The notes below the pieces were generated by a model. That model searched no databases and had not been told where the DNA came from. It was given only the letters and a program-made list of their open reading frames with translations. Shown here in pieces: positions 42,088-50,356 of a DNA stretch of 64,000 nucleotides. This stretch comes from Alterisphingorhabdus sp051668705 (GTDB lineage Bacteria > Pseudomonadota > Alphaproteobacteria > Sphingomonadales > Sphingomonadaceae). The translations under genes were made by a program, and so were the position numbers. Where the stretch lies: positions 2,728,001 through 2,792,000 of the forward strand of contig NZ_CP196351.1 of NCBI RefSeq assembly GCF_051668705.1. Direction: 5' to 3'. Within the stretch, counting starts at the first letter, position 1. Each line of letters begins with the position of its first letter.

Positions 42088-42454
42088 GCGAATTTTCCTT
42101 ATTCTTCAAACTAAAGGGATCATAAGGCTGCATAGGGGGCATGCGGCCATGTGATATGTTGGAGCGCTTATTATCCTTTGCAACCCGGCCATGCAAGCCG
42201 TTTAATCGAATGATTAAACAATTGCTGGTGGCTTTTTGATGCAATGTAGCGGTCGTTACGCGCTCGACCAAAAAGCGCTGAGAGGCGACCAAACGCATTT
42301 GTCGAATCATAGCCCATTGTGCAAGCTTAGTTCTGGACTTGGGTATTTCCTTGATTATGCAGGAATATAGCAACTGTGCTGAACAATTTGTTTCAGTGCT
42401 GTCTCTAATTATCATGCGGGCATATTTCCGTCCGCAATCTCGGGGGAATTTCTG
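42088..42454. other. Divergent promoter region between fadA and the ABC genes
   Basis: 367 bases without a supported gene; a minus-strand open frame here runs on across the ABC gene and looks accidental. It contains one clear dyad at 42200-42219, described separately. Promoters for both directions should lie here, but I could not place -35/-10 boxes with confidence. Confidence 0.6.
42200..42219. promoter_or_regulatory. Candidate operator upstream of fadA
   Basis: GTTTAATCGAATGATTAAAC: perfect 8-bp arms around GAAT, typical of TetR/FadR-type operators. It is 112 bases from the fadA start and 235 from the ABC gene, so fadA is the likelier target. The regulator is not in the window. Confidence 0.5.
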
Positions 42455-43342
42455 ATGTTGAAGCTCGAAAATGTTACACATGTTTATCCAAATGGCACCA
42501 AGGCTCTGGACAATGTAACGCTTGAAATTCCCAAAGGGATGTTTGGCCTGCTTGGGCCAAATGGTGCGGGCAAATCGACATTGATGCGTACGGTTGCAAC
42601 TTTGCAGACCCCGACACAGGGCTCCATTCATTTTGGCGATCTCGACATTCTGGCCGAACCGGAAAAGCTCCGCGAGACCTTAGGCTATTTGCCGCAGGAC
42701 TTTGGCGTTTACCCGCGTGTCAGCGCCTATGCCATGCTGGAGCATATGACTGTACTGAAAGGGATAGCCAATAAGGCCGACCGCAAACTGACCGTCGAAA
42801 CACTGCTTAATCAGACCAATTTATGGGATGTACGCAACAAAGCCATTGCCGGTTTTTCAGGCGGTATGCGCCAGCGTTTTGGCATTGCGCAAGCATTGAT
42901 CGGCAATCCTGAACTGATCATTGTCGATGAACCCACGGCCGGACTTGACCCTGAAGAACGCAACCGTTTCCTCAACCTGCTGGCCGCTATTGGCGAAAAT
43001 GTGGTCATTATTCTTTCCACCCATATCGTAGAAGATGTTGCCGATCTTTGCCCGAAAGCCGCCGTCATTGCGCAAGGGCAAATCCGTCTAGAAGGTGCTC
43101 CTCACGAACTTATGGCCAATGTCGCAGGCAAAGTCTGGGCCAAGACAATCATGCGCGATGAGCTGGATGAATATAAAGCAAAATATGATGTCATATCGAC
43201 CCGATTATTCGCAGGCGAACTCATCATCCATATTCATAATGAGAATGACCCTGCAAATGGCTTTGCTCAGGTCGATGGCGGGCTTGAGGATGTCTATTTC
43301 TCCACGCTGGCCGCCACCCGTCGCAGCGACATTGCAGCCTGA
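42455..43342 (+). CDS. ABC transporter ATP-binding protein
   Basis: 295 residues. Walker A LLGPNGAGKSTLMR (about residue 34), Q-loop YLPQDFGVYPRVSA, signature FSGGMRQRFGIAQAL, Walker B ELIIVDEPTAGLDPEERNR and H-loop ILSTHIVED. The C-terminal 70 residues are an extra domain. This is the ABC-2/NatA-type subfamily. It lies 14 bases before the permease/peptidase gene and should form its motor. Confidence 0.95.
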   Translation: MLKLENVTHVYPNGTKALDNVTLEIPKGMFGLLGPNGAGKSTLMRTVATLQTPTQGSIHFGDLDILAEPEKLRETLGYLPQDFGVYPRVSAYAMLEHMTVLKGIANKADRKLTVETLLNQTNLWDVRNKAIAGFSGGMRQRFGIAQALIGNPELIIVDEPTAGLDPEERNRFLNLLAAIGENVVIILSTHIVEDVADLCPKAAVIAQGQIRLEGAPHELMANVAGKVWAKTIMRDELDEYKAKYDVISTRLFAGELIIHIHNENDPANGFAQVDGGLEDVYFSTLAATRRSDIAA

Positions 43343-43356
43343 GGGGGGATAGAGTC

Positions 43357-46300
43357 ATGTTTGCCAATATTGCCGCATTCGAATTTCGATATCAGCTAAA
43401 AAACCCGGTTTTCTGGGTTGTCGCCATATTATTCTTCCTATTGACCTTTGCTTCGGTCACCTGGGATAATGTGCAGATCGGTTCTGGTGGGAATGTCAAC
43501 GTCAACAGCCCATTGGCCATATTGCGTGTACACAGCATATTGACGATCTTTTATATGTTCGTAACCACAGCTTTTGTGGCCAATGTGGTATTGCGCGATA
43601 GTGAAAGCGGCTTTGGACCTATGGTGCTCTCCACCAGGGTTTCAAAATTTGACTATTTAATCGGCCGTTTCACTGGTGCCTTCGCTATTGCATGTGTTGC
43701 GTTTCTGTTCGTACCTCTGGCTATCTTCATTGGCTCATTCGCGCCATGGCTCGACCCCGAAACTCTAGGGCCCAATAAGCTATCCTATTATGCATTTGCC
43801 TATTTCGTGATTGCGATACCGGGCATTTTCCTGACATCGGCCATCTTCTTCGCCGTAGCAACCATCACACGTTCGATGATGTACAGCTATATTGCTGTCG
43901 TTATCTTTATGGTTCTGTATCTGACAATCATTGGCGTCCTGTCATCAAAGGCAGAGTTACGATATCTGACCGCATATGTTGATCCTTTTGGCAGCGGCGC
44001 CCTTGCCAATGTTACCCGCTATTGGACGGCTGCCGAAAGCAATACGCAATTACCGCCATTTTCTGGAGAATTGCTCTATAACCGCGTGCTGTGGACTGCC
44101 ATTGGTCTGGGTGCATTATTCTTTGCCTTTGCACGCTTCAGCTTTGCGCAAAAAGGGGCAAGCAAGCGGCAAATGCGCCGGGAAGCCAAAAAGGCGCAAA
44201 AGCTCTCTGCCACGCCTCCCCAAATCGCCAGTATTTTGCCCGCCACCAATGTGCGCAGCGCAGCCATGTCGCAGCTTTGGGCACAAATGCGGCTGGAAAT
44301 GCGCATGGTGATGCGCAGCCCCGCATTTTTTGTCCTTATCTTCATCGGCCTGATCAATACTCTTGCTGGGCTGGCGTTCGGTGCGGAGGCCTATGGTGCT
44401 CCTGCCCATCCCAGAACCTTTCTCTACATCTCCATCATGCTGGGTACATTCACTCTGTTCCCCATCATCATATCCATCTATTATGCAGGTGAGCTGGTCT
44501 GGCGCGACCGAGACCGCAAGATGCACGAGATTATTGACGCAACGCCATTGCCCAATTGGGGTTATATGGTGCCAAAAACAATTGGCGTCAGTCTGGTGCT
44601 GTTCTTTGCTCTATTGATGGGTTCACTAGCCGGTATTTTGATCCAACTCATTCGCGGACCAGAAGCCATTAATGTTGTCCAGCATTTGACCTGGTATGTC
44701 TTGCCCAATGGCATAGATATGATCATTCTGGCTGTCTTGGCCGTATTCATTCAGGCACTCAGCCCAAACAAATATATCGGCTGGGCACTCATGGTGCTCT
44801 ATATTGTCGCAAGCATTATATTTACCGCTATAGGCTTGGGCCACCCACTCGTCCTTTATGGCAATGGTGCGCCAACTCCGGCTTTCTCAGATATCAATGG
44901 TGATAATATCAACACCGCTCTGGGCTGGTGGCTTCGCCTTTACTGGGGTGCATTCGCTGTGCTGCTCGCCATTGGTGCGCATCTGCTATGGCGGCGCGGC
45001 ACGGAACATAGCCTTATGCCCCGTATTAGGCAGATACCCCGCAGGTTGATTTCCGGTGCCGGAATATTGGCATTGGGCGCGACCGGTGTTGCCGCAGCCA
45101 CAGGCGCGAATATCTATTACAATACCAATGTGCTGAATGATTATCGCACGCCTGATGATATCGAAAAAGCACTGGCAGAATATGAGAAAAAATATCTGAA
45201 ATATGAATCGGTGCTGCAACCTTCGGTTACCGACATTGCTATAAACGCAGATCTTTATCCGTATCAGAAACGTGCTGAATTTACCGGCACCTATCAATTG
45301 ATTAATGATACCGGTGCGTCTGTCGAGCAGTTGCATGTCAGGCTGCCCGACCCGAATATTGAAGTAATCGACCTCAAAGTGCTGGGCGCAAAACGCACAT
45401 TGGATGATGGCGAATATAAATATTATATTTTCACATTCGATACGCCCTTAGCGCCCAATGCTAAGGCCAGCCTGTCTTTCACGACACGCCGTGAGCAAAA
45501 GGGTTTACCTGCGCTGGGCGATGATACGCGTCTGGTGCGTAATGGTACGTTCTTGAACAATAGCGAATTTGCCCCGCAGATCGGTATGGATCGCAACGGC
45601 TTGTTGCAAGACCGTGCAACCCGCCGCAGCTATGACCTTGAGCCAGAACTGCGCTTGGCTAAGCTGGAGGATGAATCGGCCCGAAACCGCAATTATGTTG
45701 GCAATGCCGATTGGGTAAGTTCCGATATCACCATCACCACACGCGCTGACCAGATCGCTATAGCGCCCGGCAGCAAGGTGAGCGACACAGTCTCTGGTGA
45801 CAGACGCACAGCGCGCTTTACATCAACCTCGCCAATATTGGCATTCTTCTCCATTCAATCTGCAGATTTTGAAGTGAAGAGCCGCAGCGTTGATGGTGTA
45901 GAGCTGAGTGTCTATTATCATGATAGCCATGATTACAATGTTGAGCGTATGCTAAAGGCTGCCGAAGCGTCTCTGGCCTATTATAAAACCAATTATGGGC
46001 CTTATCAGTTCGACCATGCACGGATTATCGAATTTCCAGGCTATGCCAGCTTTGCTCAGGCTTTTGCCGGTACTATGCCCTATTCGGAAGCCATCGGATT
46101 TATCGCCAATATGGATGATAGCGACGATATCGACTTTGTAACCTATGTGGTGGCGCATGAAATTGCTCACCAATATTGGGCGCATCAACTGATCAGCGCT
46201 GACCAGCAAGGTGGCACGATATTGGTCGAAACAATGGCGCAATATTCGGCGCTAATGGTGATGAAAGAGCTGTACGGCGAAGACAAGATTCGCCGCTTCC

Positions 46301-46959
46301 TGAAATTTGAACTGGACCGCTATCTAAATTCACGCGGTGCAGAAGTGATTGAGGAATTGCCGCTCTATCGTGTTGAGAACCAGCCTTATATCCATTATCG
46401 CAAAGGCGCAGTGGCTATGTATTTATTGCAGGACAGGTTAGGTGAAAAACGCATGAACGCAGTGTTTGCGGACTTGCTCGACCGTTATCGTTTCAAGAGC
46501 CAGCCTTATGCCAGTTCGCTGGATCTGGTGAATGGTTTGAAAACATTGGCGCGCAATCCCGGTGAAGAGGCCCTGATTGTCGATTTGCTGGAAAAGATCA
46601 CAATTTACGATCTGAAAGCAGAAGACGCGAGCACCAAGAAGACTGGTGACAAGACATGGACAACCACCTTCACCGTCAAAGCGGACAAATTCTATGCTGA
46701 TGGATTGGGCAAGGAAACCAAGGCCAAGCTGTCAGACATTATAGATGTTGGTGCCTTTACTGAACGGCCAGGCAATGAGGTATTTGCGAAGGCCAACGTG
46801 CTCTCAATGGCGCGTCAGCAAATACGGTCCGGTGAGCAGAAAATCACCATCGTGACGGACAAGAAACCAAGCTTTGTTGGTATCGACCCATATAACAAAT
46901 ATATCGACCGCAATAGCGATGATAATGTGACCGATGTAGAGGACGAAACGGGCGCCTGA
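43357..46959 (+). CDS. ABC transporter permease fused to an M1-family aminopeptidase domain
   Basis: 1200 residues, start 14 bases after the ATPase gene with GGGGGA. The N-terminal half (about 1-590) carries two sets of ABC-2-type membrane segments, such as VFWVVAILFFLLTFASVTW, FLFVPLAIFIGSFAPW, VVIFMVLYLTIIGVL and FFVLIFIGLINTLAGLAFG. The C-terminal half is a gluzincin: VVAHEIAHQYWAHQ (HExxH at about 934) followed by TILVETMAQYSALMVMK with the third ligand Glu (about 958). The peptidase should lie on the outer side of the inner membrane. I know this fusion from Bacteroidetes and proteobacterial genomes; its substrate is not known to me. Confidence 0.92.
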   Translation: MFANIAAFEFRYQLKNPVFWVVAILFFLLTFASVTWDNVQIGSGGNVNVNSPLAILRVHSILTIFYMFVTTAFVANVVLRDSESGFGPMVLSTRVSKFDYLIGRFTGAFAIACVAFLFVPLAIFIGSFAPWLDPETLGPNKLSYYAFAYFVIAIPGIFLTSAIFFAVATITRSMMYSYIAVVIFMVLYLTIIGVLSSKAELRYLTAYVDPFGSGALANVTRYWTAAESNTQLPPFSGELLYNRVLWTAIGLGALFFAFARFSFAQKGASKRQMRREAKKAQKLSATPPQIASILPATNVRSAAMSQLWAQMRLEMRMVMRSPAFFVLIFIGLINTLAGLAFGAEAYGAPAHPRTFLYISIMLGTFTLFPIIISIYYAGELVWRDRDRKMHEIIDATPLPNWGYMVPKTIGVSLVLFFALLMGSLAGILIQLIRGPEAINVVQHLTWYVLPNGIDMIILAVLAVFIQALSPNKYIGWALMVLYIVASIIFTAIGLGHPLVLYGNGAPTPAFSDINGDNINTALGWWLRLYWGAFAVLLAIGAHLLWRRGTEHSLMPRIRQIPRRLISGAGILALGATGVAAATGANIYYNTNVLNDYRTPDDIEKALAEYEKKYLKYESVLQPSVTDIAINADLYPYQKRAEFTGTYQLINDTGASVEQLHVRLPDPNIEVIDLKVLGAKRTLDDGEYKYYIFTFDTPLAPNAKASLSFTTRREQKGLPALGDDTRLVRNGTFLNNSEFAPQIGMDRNGLLQDRATRRSYDLEPELRLAKLEDESARNRNYVGNADWVSSDITITTRADQIAIAPGSKVSDTVSGDRRTARFTSTSPILAFFSIQSADFEVKSRSVDGVELSVYYHDSHDYNVERMLKAAEASLAYYKTNYGPYQFDHARIIEFPGYASFAQAFAGTMPYSEAIGFIANMDDSDDIDFVTYVVAHEIAHQYWAHQLISADQQGGTILVETMAQYSALMVMKELYGEDKIRRFLKFELDRYLNSRGAEVIEELPLYRVENQPYIHYRKGAVAMYLLQDRLGEKRMNAVFADLLDRYRFKSQPYASSLDLVNGLKTLARNPGEEALIVDLLEKITIYDLKAEDASTKKTGDKTWTTTFTVKADKFYADGLGKETKAKLSDIIDVGAFTERPGNEVFAKANVLSMARQQIRSGEQKITIVTDKKPSFVGIDPYNKYIDRNSDDNVTDVEDETGA

Positions 46960-47022
46960 TGGAGCGAGAGGGATGATACTGCGTGGTGCACAAACAAAAG
47001 CAATATGCACACCGGCAGAAAA

Positions 47023-47096
47023 TGGAGGCCCGAGCCGGAATCGAACCGGCGTGCACGGATTTGCAATCCGCTGCGTCACCACTCCGCCATCGAGCC
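47023..47096 (-). tRNA. tRNA-Cys (anticodon GCA), CCA encoded
   Basis: Read on the minus strand: acceptor 5' strand GGCTCGA pairs with TCGGGCC. The D-arm has GGCGGAGTGGT, the anticodon loop TTGCAAA gives GCA (Cys), and the T-arm is CCGG-TTCGATT-CCGG. Discriminator T is followed by encoded CCA. 74 nt, compact without a variable-arm extension. It is on the opposite strand to both neighbours. Confidence 0.97.
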
Positions 47097-47429
47097 TCGC
47101 TTGCGAAATATAAGTGGACGCTGGAGCGGGGCAATGTGCGCCTTTTGTCGGAAAGTCAAGCCGGTTGGTGTGATTGTGGCTAGAGAATTTGGCGCAGTGT
47201 TGCCACTTAGCAATAGACAGGTTTCACATAGCCAACTTAGACCGAGAAAGCACAGCGTCCAATATGTACGTTTGTGCTAGACCGTCTAAGGGTTTGCAGT
47301 GCTATAGCTTTGCCGATAAGGAAAACCCGTTTTGGCGAATTTAAGGATTTGAACAAAAACACCGCCTAAATGGCAATACTGACTTCAATAATGGCCACGT
47401 AGCCCCAAAGAATAGAAATAAGGACCAAT
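47097..47429. other. Region between tRNA-Cys and pcm
   Basis: 333 bases without a supported gene. It must hold the tRNA promoter (minus strand) and the pcm promoter (plus strand); AAGGACC just before 47430 is the pcm ribosome-binding site. Short plus-strand frames overlapping the tRNA are not genes. Confidence 0.6.
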
Positions 47430-48122
47430 ATGATCGACAGCCTATCCCGTTCACAGCCTTCGCGCCAGAATGATGGTTTTGCCGATGCCCGCCGCGCCAT
47501 GGTGAACAGTCAGCTGCGGACCAGCGATGTCAATACACCTGCCATCATTCAGATTATGAATAGCGTGCCGCGTGAGGAATATGTCCCTGAAAGCAAGCGC
47601 AGCTTTGCCTATATCGACCGCGCCGTACAGATCGCTAAAGACCGCGTATTAAACCCGCCGGTTACACATGGCTTGATGTTGGAACGTGCAGCAGCACGCG
47701 TCGATGACAATGTGCTGATTATCGGTGCCAATACAGGCTATCTGGCTGCGTTGCTTGCACCTTATACGGCATCAGTCACCGCGTTGGAGGAAGATGATGA
47801 TCTGTTCTCCACATTGAACAATATTATGAAAGACAGCGCCAAGGTCACAGCTGTTAAGGGCAATCTGGCCGATGGGTATAAAGGGGATGCGCCTTATTCG
47901 CTGATCTTGATTGATGGAGCGGTCGACCATATTCCAGCAGCGATCACCAAGCAATTGGCAGAAAACGGGCGTATTATATGCGGTTTTTCTGACAATGGTG
48001 TGATGCGTTTGGCGGAGGGCCGTGTTTCAAGCGATGGCACCGTCAATCTGAATAGCTATGCAGATGCCGATATTGCACAGCTAACGGCTTTTACCAAAGC
48101 GGCAGAATATCGCTTCGCCTAA
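47430..48122 (+). CDS. pcm: Protein-L-isoaspartate O-methyltransferase family protein
   Basis: 230 residues. RRAMVNSQLRTSDVNTPAIIQIMNSVPREEYVPESKRSFAYID is the typical opening. PPVTHGLMLERAA stands where PCMT proteins have the substrate loop, and VLIIGANTGYLAALLAPYTASVTALEED is the SAM site. The substrate loop lacks the usual Ser-Gln of canonical enzymes, as in the sphingomonad pcm-like proteins found before tolC, so repair activity is uncertain. Located 85 bases upstream of tolC. Confidence 0.85.
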   Translation: MIDSLSRSQPSRQNDGFADARRAMVNSQLRTSDVNTPAIIQIMNSVPREEYVPESKRSFAYIDRAVQIAKDRVLNPPVTHGLMLERAAARVDDNVLIIGANTGYLAALLAPYTASVTALEEDDDLFSTLNNIMKDSAKVTAVKGNLADGYKGDAPYSLILIDGAVDHIPAAITKQLAENGRIICGFSDNGVMRLAEGRVSSDGTVNLNSYADADIAQLTAFTKAAEYRFA

Positions 48123-48156
48123 GATTGTGAGCGTTTGGGGTAATCGGGATGAGAAA

Positions 48157-48200
48157 CGGCCAGAGCAATGAATGGAAGCGGCCAGAGCAATGAATGGAAG
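48157..48200 (+). repeat. Perfect 22-bp tandem duplication in the tolC leader
   Basis: The 22 bases 48157-48178 are repeated without change at 48179-48200. Each copy carries two ATGs and a GGAAG; the second copy's GGAAG serves as ribosome-binding site for the ATG at 48208. Confidence 0.9.
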
Positions 48201-48207
48201 ATCGAAA

Positions 48208-49680
48208 ATGACAGCCTTTAAATGCTTCTCCATGGTTTCATGCGCCGCATTGGTCGCTGGCCTGATGGCAGCTCCTGCTCAAGCTGAAACGCTTAGAGAA
48301 GCTCTGATGGCGGCCTATCAGAAAAACCCGACATTAACCGGTGCCAGGGCACAGCAACGCGCAACAGATGAAGGTGTCCCCATCGCGCTGGCCGATGGCC
48401 GGCCGAACAGCTCTGCCAATGCGACATATCAGGAAAATATCGTCGTCAATGCCAACGCCTTTACTGCACCTTCGCGGCAATTAACCTCCTCAATAAACCT
48501 GAATGTGCCCATCTATTCTGGCGGCAGCGTACGCAATGCGGTGAACGCCGCCAAAGTGCGGGTTGGCGCGGGTCAGGCAGATTTGCGCGGCACGGAATCG
48601 TCGATATTCAGCCAGACAGTCGCGGCATATATGGATGTCATCCGTGACACCGCCATCGTTGATCTAAACCGCACACAGGTTCGCGTGTTGGAGGTCAATT
48701 TACAGGCGACATCAGACCGTTTTGAAATTGGCGACCTGACACGCACAGATGTTGCCCAGTCTCAAGCACGTTTGGCGATTGCCATGAGTGACTTGCAGAC
48801 TGCAGAATCCAATCTGATCCGCAGCAAAGAGGTCTATGTGCAGATTGTCGGCAATGCGCCGGTCGATCTTGCCGCGCCGCCGCCATTGCCCGGTTTGCCC
48901 GAAGAGCCAAATATGGCTGTTGCCATCGCGCTTGAAAGCAATCCCGATTTGCTCGCAGCAAAAGAGCGTATTGCAGCGGCAGAATATGATGTGAAGGCTG
49001 CACGCGGAACGCGCAAGCCATCTGTATCAGCCTTTGCGCAAGGTGCTTATGCCAATTTTCTCGGCACGTTGGGGGGCAATATTCCCGGGGTGAATTTCAT
49101 TCAGGAACAGTCCAATGCGCAATTGGGTGTAACGCTCAATGTTCCTATCTATCAAGGTGGCCGCCCCGGCGCACAAATTCGTCAGGCACAGGCCCGTTCG
49201 GGCGTAGCGATTGAGCAGGAAATCGCGGTCGAGCGTAACATCATTTCGCAAACGCGCGCATCCTATGCCAGTTGGAAAGCATCGCTACAGGTCATCGCGT
49301 CTTCAGAAGAAGCGGTAAAAGCCAATGCTCTTTCACTGGAAGGTGTACGCGCTGAAAACAGTGTCGGCAACCGGACAATCCTCGACATATTAAATGCCGA
49401 ACAGGAATTGCTGAACAGTCAGGTGCAATTGGTGATCGCTCGGCGCAATGCCTATGTCGCAGGCTTTACGCTCTTGGCGTCTATGGGCCGTGCAGAGGCG
49501 CGTGATCTGGGGCTGGAAGGCGGCGTGCTGTATGATCCTGAGATTAATTATAATCGCGTGCGCAAAAAGTTGAACGATTATGCAACCGATCCTAACCCAA
49601 CAGCGCAAGCCACGCGCACAGTGGACACACCGGCGCAGAGCGTGCCATTGGTCGGTCCACCTGCACCCAAAACACCATGA
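48208..49680 (+). CDS. tolC: TolC-family outer membrane efflux/secretion protein
   Basis: 490 residues from the ATG at 48208, chosen for its GGAAG and because it starts a clean signal peptide (CFSMVSCAALVAGLMAAPAQA). Two OEP repeats follow: TLREALMAAYQKNPTLTGARAQQRATDEGVP and, in the second half, AVAIALESNPDLLAAKERIAAAEYDVKAARGTRKPSVSAFA. The paired NLNVPIYSGGSVRNAV and TLNVPIYQGGRPGAQI mark the strand-turn-helix motifs. It forms the trimeric exit duct for type I secretion and RND efflux. A longer start within the tandem duplication is possible. Confidence 0.93.
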   Translation: MTAFKCFSMVSCAALVAGLMAAPAQAETLREALMAAYQKNPTLTGARAQQRATDEGVPIALADGRPNSSANATYQENIVVNANAFTAPSRQLTSSINLNVPIYSGGSVRNAVNAAKVRVGAGQADLRGTESSIFSQTVAAYMDVIRDTAIVDLNRTQVRVLEVNLQATSDRFEIGDLTRTDVAQSQARLAIAMSDLQTAESNLIRSKEVYVQIVGNAPVDLAAPPPLPGLPEEPNMAVAIALESNPDLLAAKERIAAAEYDVKAARGTRKPSVSAFAQGAYANFLGTLGGNIPGVNFIQEQSNAQLGVTLNVPIYQGGRPGAQIRQAQARSGVAIEQEIAVERNIISQTRASYASWKASLQVIASSEEAVKANALSLEGVRAENSVGNRTILDILNAEQELLNSQVQLVIARRNAYVAGFTLLASMGRAEARDLGLEGGVLYDPEINYNRVRKKLNDYATDPNPTAQATRTVDTPAQSVPLVGPPAPKTP

Positions 49681-49801
49681 TGCGATATATTGTGGCGTAA
49701 AGCGATAATGCGCCGCCTATGCTGAAATAGTTACCGCGCTTGCCAGCATGCATGCGGCAAGTTATTATGGTTAATAGCAGGACTTTTTGGGGATCAGGCC
49801 G

Positions 49802-50245
49802 TTGGCTCACGATAATACAGAACCCAGCGTTGAGGAAATCCTCGCTTCCATCAAAAAAGTGATGGCAGCGGATAGCAAAGCTGCGCGCAAAACCAGTGAT
49901 TCCGCGCCTTCTTATCGCAAATTGTCGCGTGGTGATGATGAGCCTGTTCTTGAACTAGGCGCATTTCAGGAGTCTGTCGACAGTGATGATGAGCAAGATG
50001 ATTCGGCTGAGGCACTAATCGCTAAAGACCAGATTGATTCGGTGCGTGCGTCCCTCGCTGCTCTGTCCACCTTGTCCGAGCCGGGCAAGGCACCGCAAAT
50101 CGTTCGCTCTGGTGAAACGTCATTAGAAGGCTTGATCCGCGACATGTTGCGCCCATTACTAAAAGAATGGCTGGACGATAATCTGCCAACACTGGTCGAG
50201 CATATGGTCGCTGACGAAATTAAACGCATTACCCGCAAAGGGTAA
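49802..50245 (+). CDS. popZ: PopZ-like polar organising protein (DUF2497)
   Basis: 147 residues if started at the TTG at 49802. This is preferred because AHDNTEPSVEEILASIKKVMA is the conserved N-terminus of DUF2497 proteins, and no in-frame ATG exists before it. The middle is acidic and low-complexity. The C-terminal block LEGLIRDMLRPLLKEWLDDNLPTLVEHMVADEIKRITRK is the assembly domain known from Caulobacter PopZ, which forms polar networks anchoring ParB-parS. The genomic position between tolC and valS is the usual one in alphaproteobacteria. Confidence 0.88.
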   Translation: MAHDNTEPSVEEILASIKKVMAADSKAARKTSDSAPSYRKLSRGDDEPVLELGAFQESVDSDDEQDDSAEALIAKDQIDSVRASLAALSTLSEPGKAPQIVRSGETSLEGLIRDMLRPLLKEWLDDNLPTLVEHMVADEIKRITRKG

Positions 50246-50356
50246 ATTGCCCGTGGCCCGAATGGCCAATATTACAGCACCTTTGGAAAATCGCTCACCG
50301 CTCTGTCCTGATTAGCGAAAGATTCCCATTTTACTGTCACAATCAATTTGCTAGCA

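Noticed and set aside
42065..42631. 188-codon minus-strand frame between fadA and the ABC gene
   Set aside because: It overlaps the clear ABC ATPase start and the fadA start and shows no protein-like features.
46983..47280. Plus-strand small frames overlapping tRNA-Cys
   Set aside because: They are translations through the reverse complement of a tRNA, a common annotation artefact.
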